Shown here one piece after another: positions 57,448-64,000 of a stretch of 64,000 bases of DNA; positions within the stretch are counted from its first letter, which is position 1, and the number at the start of each line of letters is the position of its first letter. The position numbers and the translations under genes were made by a program. This DNA is from Lojkania enalia. Lineage: Eukaryota; Ascomycota; Dothideomycetes; Pleosporales. Below the pieces are notes generated by a model that worked only from the letters and a program-made list of their open reading frames with translations, ran no database searches and was not told the origin of the DNA. The stretch is from assembly GCA_010094045.1 (NCBI GenBank), contig ML986686.1, positions 1 to 64,000 of the forward strand. The letters are read 5' to 3'.

Positions 57448-59031
57448 ATGAGCAGCAGCAGCGACCCGCGGCTCCTCTTCTCCATCGGGGGCATCAAGGC
57501 CTACCATATCCAGCAGGGCGAGGAGTCGTCGCTCACGCCCTCCGGCCCGCAGACGCTATCGCTGTTGATGGTCCCCACAAACTCGCCCTTCGCCGGCCTC
57601 AGCAACACCTACCCTCAGAACGAAGCGCCCGAAGAGGACTTCTACCTCCACCTCAATCTGCCCCCCGAGCTCGATCTCCCCCTCCCCGCAACCACCCAGA
57701 TCTACCACCAGCCACCACGAAGCTATCTGATCCCGCGATGGGACCTCGGCCCCGATAGCGGCGCATTCACGAGAATCGAGTTCCCCCCATTGGGCAAGGG
57801 GCCAAACAGCGTCACGCAAGAGGATGTGGATACTTTCGAAACCATCCTGGCCCAGTGCACCGCGTTCCTCGAGCGGGCGCCAGCACCAGAGGCTTCCAAG
57901 GGAGCAACCAAGCCGTACAACCCCGCTGATTACGGTCCCGGCGAGGGCTACATCGGATCCGGCAAGCACGGCGATATCGTCCTAGTAGACGAGGACAATG
58001 GCAGCGTGGTCGGCGAATTGGCAGAGGGGGCTCAAATAGTTGAGGACCCTACCCTAAAGCCGGGATCAAAGAGTAAGTCGTTCGCCATCCTTTTCAAACG
58101 CATAGTTTCTATTAACAATGATGAAGATCCTGTCGAGATTATCGTCTCTCCAGATGGCAAGCGCATCAATGTGAAGCCAATGACAGAGGACTATCTGGGC
58201 ATGGCCCGCCACCCCGCTTACAAGGACTCTGGTCTGGTACAGAACGCAGCAGCCGCCTCTCGACTCATTGTGACGGGATCAAGCTTCCTCAGCAACATGA
58301 TGGTGTCGGGCGCCGAGAGCTTTATGAACAAGACAAAGCCGAACGAAAAGCCCATGGTCTTCCAGCCCACAACACATGACCGTGTTCGTAAAATTAACAC
58401 TTTCACCACTGGTGTCGCAGGATTTTCCGCTAAGACTGTGGGATCTGTATCTAAATATGCCCAGAATTTTGGTGCTAAGGCGGCGGGAAAGAAGGCGAAG
58501 CAGTCCAAGTCATTGAACCCCGACGGCACTCCAAACACCGAGTATAAGCCAGGTCTTCTAAACAAGTCGATGATAGCATTTTCGACTGTAGCAGATGGCA
58601 TCGCACACTCAGGAAAGACTCTTTTGTCGCATGGTGGTGCAGCGGCAAGCTCAATGGTCGGACACCGATATGGCGCGGAAGCCGGAAGCATTGCCACGGA
58701 TTTGGCCGGCGGTGTTAAGAATGTTGGTCTTGTCTACATTGACGTTACAGGCGTATCACGACGGGCTGTCCTCAAATCGGTAGCAAAGGGCATGGTCGTT
58801 GGTAGAGTAAAAGGAGGTGGTGAGGTGGTTGTAGGCGGCGGAGATGGAGGTGTAGTAAACCCACAAGATTTGCAAGCTCAGGGTGCAATGAACAACAACC
58901 TCCCACCGGGACAAACAGCCGGTCCGGCTGGCCAGATCGGCTTCGGCAATGCGGCACCTCCGAGCTACCAGTCCGGAATCGGTGAATCGATTGAGGGCCA
59001 GTCCGCTTACTACCCTCCCGAGAAGCGATGA
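57448..59031 (+). CDS. Senescence/spartin-domain protein
   Basis: Two exons, join(57448..58072,58127..59031), 509 aa. The whole span is one open frame, but 58073-58126 is almost certainly a 54-bp in-frame intron: GTAAGT donor, ATTAAC branch, AAG acceptor, and removal gives PGSKNPVEIIVSPDG, a sensible continuation. The N-terminal half (LLFSIGGIKAYHIQQGEESSLTPSGPQTLSLL) is a lipid/membrane-associated domain. The region of about 240-430 is the senescence domain: repeated small-residue amphipathic segments (AAAASRLIVTGSSFLSNMM, VADGIAHSGKTLLSHGGAAASSMVGHRYG, AGSIATDLAGGVKNVGLVYIDVTGVSRR). The C-terminus is Gly/Pro/Gln-rich. Relatives include human spartin and plant senescence-associated ERD7, tied to lipid droplets, endosomes and lipid exchange. 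The substrate here is unknown. Confidence 0.88.
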   Translation: MSSSSDPRLLFSIGGIKAYHIQQGEESSLTPSGPQTLSLLMVPTNSPFAGLSNTYPQNEAPEEDFYLHLNLPPELDLPLPATTQIYHQPPRSYLIPRWDLGPDSGAFTRIEFPPLGKGPNSVTQEDVDTFETILAQCTAFLERAPAPEASKGATKPYNPADYGPGEGYIGSGKHGDIVLVDEDNGSVVGELAEGAQIVEDPTLKPGSKSKSFAILFKRIVSINNDEDPVEIIVSPDGKRINVKPMTEDYLGMARHPAYKDSGLVQNAAAASRLIVTGSSFLSNMMVSGAESFMNKTKPNEKPMVFQPTTHDRVRKINTFTTGVAGFSAKTVGSVSKYAQNFGAKAAGKKAKQSKSLNPDGTPNTEYKPGLLNKSMIAFSTVADGIAHSGKTLLSHGGAAASSMVGHRYGAEAGSIATDLAGGVKNVGLVYIDVTGVSRRAVLKSVAKGMVVGRVKGGGEVVVGGGDGGVVNPQDLQAQGAMNNNLPPGQTAGPAGQIGFGNAAPPSYQSGIGESIEGQSAYYPPEKR

Positions 59032-59614
59032 TTGGTGTTTCTAGTTAGGAAGAGGTCGTTCTAAGGAATTAGTCTATGATCGCAACGGAATGAGGCTATG
59101 GGGCCACGTTAGGTGGATAGCATCTTACGATTGGCGTTTTGGTGGGACACCGTTTGTAGACTTGGTCATCCTTCGTCTTCTTTTGTTCGTCCTTGCTGCC
59201 GGGGCAGTTATATATACATCTCGCCAATAGATCATTGTGGCTTTTGCTTGAGGTTCTAGGCAGTGACGTTTATTCTCGGGATAGAAATGACGGCTTCTTT
59301 CACTTCTAATAGGATGACGGTCGAGTGCAGATTCGTGGCGGCACAAACAAACGCTAGTGTAGACAGAGAAACACACTGAAGAGTCCAATCCCTGATCTTT
59401 ACTTTCCAACGCAACAGTATACATTCCTCCTCGGACAGGAACTACAATATCTACAACATTCCACATATCTAGCCACAACACACCCAACTGACCATTCTAC
59501 AACGTTGTCAACCCACACTACACTACGCTCATCCTCTCTCACACATATAAAAGAGAAACCCGTCATACATTTCGCCACATAACCCAACAGTCAACAACCC
59601 AACGACCCACCGGA
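59032..59614. other. Intergenic, no supported gene
   Basis: 3' flank of the senescence-domain gene, followed by AC-rich sequence (59,400-59,610) just before the small candidate gene, which may be its leader. Minus-strand frames crossing it have no motif. Confidence 0.45.
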
Positions 59615-59852
59615 ATGAAACCAAAACCAAACATATCAACAATGCCCCTCCGCACTCTCTTCACCATCCTACACTCAGCATTCCGAACGCATATTACAAT
59701 GCGGAATATTTCTTTCCCAGTCCTACGCAAGAAACACAATGTTATGCGTGGACACGCTAAACGGATCGGTATGTGCGATTTTATTGATGATTGAAAACTA
59801 TGTGTGCTGACAAGGTAGCGTTGGATATGACGACGAGGATGATGAAGAGTAA
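59615..59852 (+). CDS. Candidate small two-exon gene, 63-aa basic protein with acidic tail
   Basis: Join(59615..59768,59815..59852), 63 aa; not visible as a long ORF because of the intron. The 46-bp intron has a perfect GTATGT donor, a GTGCTGAC branch site and a CAAG acceptor, and splitting a Gly codon leads to VGYDDEDDEE-stop. The N-terminal 50 residues are basic with a possible amphipathic helix (LRTLFTILHSAFRTHI) and a basic block (RKKHNVMRGHAKR). A second in-frame ATG lies nine codons in. The clean intron and the acidic end are unlikely by chance, but there is no recognisable domain. A minus-strand ORF covers the same bases and is less convincing. Confidence 0.4.
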
Positions 59853-60316
59853 GGCGAAAGGAAAGGTTAGAGTTGGAGAAGGAGAGGGGGGTTATTCGAC
59901 GCATCAGCGGTTGAATGCATTTTCATAGATTGTATGGCATGTGTGTATTATGTAGTGCACTGGGTTCTGAGTATTGTACGGATAGATATAGGGATAGGCA
60001 GGGGGTTATGAGAAATCAATAGGTCTGCCAGGATTTCTTCTCCTGTTTCTTTGTGGGGGAGGGGTTGGGTTAAGTAAAGCGTCTCGGTAGAAGGATAGGC
60101 TTATACATTTCCGTATGCTGGGTAAGCTACTTGGCCATATGAATTTATTGCCGATATGCCAAATATAACAAACCCATCCCATATCTTCACATTCAACATC
60201 AGAAGCCACACTTGTAAAAACATAAACACGGAAAAAGCGTTGTTACACCAGTGAGATCCCACTCTACAGCAAGTTCGTCCTTATAGCCCAACACCCAAAC
60301 CCCCCCCCCCCTTTTC

Positions 60317-60347
<31 letters not shown>

Positions 60348-61834
60348 TCTATCCCCCAATTCCAAACCCACAATCCACGCCCCACACTCATCACCGCCAT
60401 GGCTCAACCCGCCATGACCGCCCAAGTATAACTCCCCCCGAGTTAATCGCCCAGCGGTCTGAATCGAATTTAGCCTACAGCAAGCGAGCTGACTAGGCCA
60501 CCACACTAACTGCTACACAACAATAATGCTGGCGCAATATTTCTCCACTCTTCAAGTCATATGTTCGTGCACGGCCTGGTTTGACCGTCGCTCTGGTTCT
60601 GATCTGAACCACACACATATCCCCCAGATTTTCTATCCCGGACTTTTCCCACGTGGGAGTACTACTGCGTCTGCGGGGTAGTGGGCGGATTTGCGAGGAG
60701 GGCACGCGCCATCGCGGTTCCGGCGGCTCGGGCGTTGCGTCATACGGCATTTCCTAATTGGGCAAGCAGACATCTTTGTTTGCCGGAGACGCTCGATGTC
60801 CAGGACTCTAATTCTCCGAGACTACCGGACTATATTTTTTTGGGCTCGTGCCTCGGTGTCGGAGAGTTCCATACAGCGGAGAATAACGGAATGTTTGGCA
60901 TATGTGTGTGCGGGACGGGGCACAAGATTGCTCGTGCTTGCCGCGTCTCACGGATGGGCTATTTTGACGTCATATGCTCATCTAGCATTCATACGAACCA
61001 TATATTGTAGATAAGTGTACACGCGCGCCAATAGATTGCTCGTGAGAAGGGTTTGGATGAGAGGGATACCCTATGTGGAACGCTGCATGTGGACCTGGGC
61101 ACGTGCAACACAAGCTGTGCACGAGGGCTACCTAGACAGGCACGACAGGCTTCGTTGTACGGAATCGATTGGGCGCTGGCGCGCCACAGTGTCGATTCGT
61201 GGGGAACGCTTGCGGGTGGATGGAATGGTATGTACATCTGCCATGCTTGGTCAAAAGGGTCGCTTGACCAAGTCCCAGTCTCCCTTCGTTGTTCAAGACA
61301 CATCTTCCGCTGCTTTTCTATTTCGTTAATTGGGAGCGCCTCCGTTCGATATTTCTCGTTCCTTAGACCCCATCAAGCAGATATGTTCTTCGTCGAGGCG
61401 TGCGCCGTCGTCATTGTTACCGGGCTCAAGCTGGCGGCTCTCGCGCTGGCGGTGACCTGGGTAGTTCGGCACTAAGGCTCGCGTTCAAGCAGATTCACAA
61501 TCACAATCACAATCACGACTATAATCGTAATTGCAATGCGCCCTCTAACTCCTCCTCGAAGCTCTATCGGAGAAGAAAAGATCCGAGGACCCCGAACCGG
61601 TTTTCCATTAGCCAATTCCCATCCCGCAGCGCCGCACCAGACAAAGCGAAGTGAACACGACCCGAGCCTGTCCCCGAGCCGAGCCCCGCCTTCATCCCAT
61701 ACTTTTCCGAGCACTACCCTACTCCTCAACCTTCTACGAATCTCAAATCCCAAGCCATACCTGCGCAACAGTCGCTCACATACCATTCTCTACCACCACC
61801 ACCACCACCACCACCCGACATTCTAGAGAGCACA
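59853..61834. other. Intergenic with homopolymer and simple repeats
   Basis: No supported gene. Contains a C run followed by T-rich and then A25 tract (60,300-60,347), a CACAAT repeat (about 61,495-61,520) and a CAC trinucleotide run (61,791-61,816) directly upstream of the oxygenase start. Long overlapping ORFs at 60,680-61,475 lack motifs and protein-like composition. Confidence 0.5.
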
Positions 61835-62129
61835 ATGCCTTCCTTCACCACCCTCCCCATCCTCCCCCTCTCCCACGCCCTCGACCCAAACACTAAACCC
61901 CACTTCCTCGCCTCCCTCCGCTCCGCCCTGCTCAACGTCGGCTTCCTGTATCTCTCCGAGACTGGGATCCCAGAGAAACTTATTGAGGATGTGAAAACGG
62001 AGTGTAAGAATTTCTTTGAAACGTTGCCTGAAGGAGAGAAAGTGAAGATCGAGATGCGGAATCGGGGTAGCTTTTTGGGGTGGAGTAGAGTGAGTATGGC
62101 CTCTTTATTACGTTTCATTTCAATTTCCA

Positions 62130-62161
<32 letters not shown>

Positions 62162-62287
62162 TTCTTTACGAGTACCCTGTTTTCCATTTTACTTTGGCGA
62201 GGGGTATGCAAGGAAGAGCTATGCGAGATCTCGAACGCTGTTTGTATTTCGAGGCAAAATTGGTATCTATGCTTCCGTCCAAAACGA

Positions 62288-62321
<34 letters not shown>

Positions 62322-63643
62322 AACATATTGCGGGCCCCGGTATCTATATGCAAGCACAAGCAAATAAAAGAGAAAAATATTACTACGGAAAAAGGAAAAC
62401 ACATATCCTTACATCGACGCATGAACATGAATTGCGGCCGTCCCATGCATCCACCCGTATCCTAAATATCAGATTCATCCGCCAGGCGCCAAAGGGAAAG
62501 ATGATTCGGGTATCTTTCAACGATAACAAGAAAAGGGAAAAGAAGAAAAGATATATGGAATCATGATGTTACCTTCCTCTCTTCCTCTTCACCTAAATAT
62601 TAAACGCCTTTCTGGCCTTGCGTTCCGTCTCGTTCATATCGTATATCAGATACTAACGTCCCCAAAAGCTAGACAACGAAACTACAGCCCTGAACCCGGA
62701 CCACCGCGAGCAACTCGACCTGAGCACCCCCCATCCGGAGCCTGGCCCAGATGCGCCGCTGTATCACAACCTGTTAGCCCCCAACCAATGGCCCTCGACA
62801 CAATACCTCCCAAACTTCCGGCCCGTCTTCGAGGAGTACATAAGCCGAATGTCGGAACTCTCCATGCTCTTCACCTCGCTCATCGCGGAGGCGATTGGCC
62901 TACCGCCGGACGCCTTCGACAAGTTCTTTGACGAGGACCAGCAGCACAAGCTAAAGATTGTAAAGTACCCCGAGGTTGATGTTCCGGACCTGCCCACTGG
63001 GGCTAGCGAGTTGGAGAGGAAGAAGTGGGAGGTCAAGAGGCAGGGCGTCGGCCCGCACAAGGACAGCATGTTGACGAGCTACCTCTTGCAGGCGAGCGAT
63101 CAGCCGGGCCTGCAGGCGCAGAATGCGAGGGGCGAGTGGGTAGACTGTAAACCCATCGACGGCACGCTTGTCGTCGCCATAGGCCAGGGCATGGAGGCCT
63201 TGACGGATGGCGTGTGCGCTTCGACAACGCATAGAGTGTTAAGCCCTATGAAGGGAGAAGGCGCGAGGTACTCTGTGCCCTTCTTCGGCGGCGTGAGCTA
63301 CGACGCAGCGTTCGAAGCCATGGACGTCCCCGAATCGGTGCTGAAGCTCAGGGACGAGGCGCGCAAGGCGAGACGAGACGACGTCGAATTCACCTTTGTC
63401 AAGGGCCGTTGGGGACACCTCGGCGAAGCGACGCTGATGAATAGGATCAAGAGCCACCCGGACGTAGGCGAAAGATGGGTAAGTAGACGATTCGTCCTCA
63501 AGCTACCGTCTTGCTCCATATTGTTCGCATCCTCCTCTTGCTCTCCGCCAACACCTCTTGACATGCACTAACAGCACACCCCGCAGTACCCGGAATTGCT
63601 CGCACAGATCCGTGCACAACAAGCCGCAGCGGCCAACGCATGA
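61835..63643 (+). CDS. 2-oxoglutarate/Fe(II)-dependent dioxygenase, isopenicillin-N-synthase-like
   Basis: Three exons, join(61835..62089,62669..63478,63587..63643), 373 aa. The first intron is unusually long (579 bp) but has a GTGAGT donor, a perfect TACTAACG branch and an AAAG acceptor, and joins GWSR to LDNETTALN in phase 0; the second is 108 bp. The N-terminal DIOX_N region (LRSALLNVGFLYLSETGIPEKLIEDV, FFETLPEGEKVKI, GWSR) is followed by LDLSTPHPEPGPDAPLY, then the jelly-roll core: iron ligands His215 and Asp217 (VGPHKDSML) and His273 (STTHRVLSP), and Arg285-Tyr-Ser287 for the 2-oxoglutarate carboxylate. All ligands are present. Fungal members hydroxylate, desaturate or epimerise small molecules; the substrate cannot be told. 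It is a solitary gene here, 30 kb from the PKS, so a link is unlikely. Confidence 0.9.
62134..62319. repeat. (TA)n microsatellite and A31 tract inside an intron
   Basis: 62,134-62,161 is an alternating AT run of about 14 units; 62,289-62,319 is 31 consecutive A. Both lie inside the first intron of the oxygenase gene and account for part of its unusual length. Confidence 0.9.
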
Positions 63644-64000
63644 CGGGCGCGTTTTCGCGCGATTCCTTCCGCGACCCCCATCACCGCCATTCCTTCCCTT
63701 GTTGTCCTTGTCGCTCGCCTCATTTTCATGCTAGGGCATTTGTGATTGGGGCTGGTACCGTGCAGGACGGTTATGTGGGGCGATGCACGTGACCGGATGC
63801 GGCACTTGTCAGCTATCTACTCATTGGTCGGCTGTGTTTCGCGCCGCTTCTTCGGAAGGCCCGGTTCGCTCGGCTACCGCTCGCCTCATCAAATCTTTAA
63901 ATAATAGACGGAGGGAAGGAGGATGCGAATAGTAGCGCAGCTGAGTGGGCTGTCAAACCTGTCCTGTTCTGACCGGTAGCTTGGCGTCCCATTTCCTCCC
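63644..64000. other. 3' flank to the window end
   Basis: Non-coding by eye; no ORF, tRNA or repeat recognised before the window ends. Confidence 0.5.

Noticed and set aside
59563..59904. 113-aa minus-strand ORF
   Set aside because: Covers the plus-strand two-exon candidate, which has a better start context and intron signals; the minus frame is Arg/Val-rich without motifs.
60400..60510. tRNA-like minus-strand sequence (ggcctagtcagctcgcttgctg)
   Set aside because: Partial resemblance to a D arm and T loop, but no complete cloverleaf and no consistent acceptor stem.
61053..61475. 140-aa plus-strand ORF with a hydrophobic end
   Set aside because: No homology-like motif, poor composition, and overlaps equally long frames on both strands.
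1..64000. CRISPR arrays, operons, ribosome binding sites
   Set aside because: None seen and not expected: introns and gene families show nuclear fungal DNA.

Overview
The window is nuclear DNA of a filamentous ascomycete (Pezizomycotina). The support is short spliceosomal introns (about 40-110 bp) with GTRNGT donors and CTRAY-type branch sites, fungus-specific families (a white collar 2-like blue-light factor, TRK-type potassium transporter, fungal NLR, HR-PKS), and gene-poor AT-rich stretches with decayed elements that look RIP-mutated. I cannot fix the class from sequence alone. All gene models were spliced by eye; exon coordinates are in the entries.

Layout. 1-9 kb: a GT31-like glycosyltransferase (minus), a decayed gene relic at 4.5-5.0 kb, and a secreted GH45 endoglucanase standing alone. 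9-14.4 kb: AT-rich ground with a 12-bp GATATC tandem array, a probable copia-like relic and a dead AAA+ ATPase. 14.5-31.2 kb: a compact biosynthetic locus made of an alpha-oxoamine synthase (minus), a 3-ketosphinganine-reductase-like SDR (plus), a rhodopsin-like 7-TM protein (minus), a complete highly reducing PKS of about 2560 residues without thioesterase (plus), an intron-containing tRNA-Trp (minus) and an MFS exporter (plus). 31.8-33.2 kb: a GH5 exo-beta-1,3-glucanase. 33.2-36.4 kb: AT-rich, no gene seen. 36.4-39.5 kb: a NACHT-type NLR. From 40.6 kb the content turns housekeeping and gene-dense: RAD50, WC-2, an unknown membrane protein, mitochondrial ThrRS, TRK potassium transporter, a senescence/spartin-domain protein, two candidate small genes and a 2OG-Fe(II) oxygenase.

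How the genes may work together. In fumonisin, AAL-toxin and sphingofungin pathways a HR-PKS without a thioesterase makes an acyl chain, a PLP-dependent alpha-oxoamine synthase releases it by decarboxylative condensation with an amino acid, and a Tsc10-like ketoreductase reduces the resulting 3-ketone. The same three enzyme types sit together here with an exporter. No P450, pathway-specific Zn2Cys6 factor or ceramide synthase is visible, and the oxoamine synthase is short and stand-alone. The best reading is a sphinganine-analogue-like or amino-polyketide locus whose product I cannot name. This is the most interesting content of the window.

Other points worth a second look: RAD50, whose start codon appears split by an intron and completed through a 2-nt microexon; RIP-pattern changes in the Walker A site of the dead AAA gene; and a 579-bp repeat-loaded intron in the oxygenase gene.
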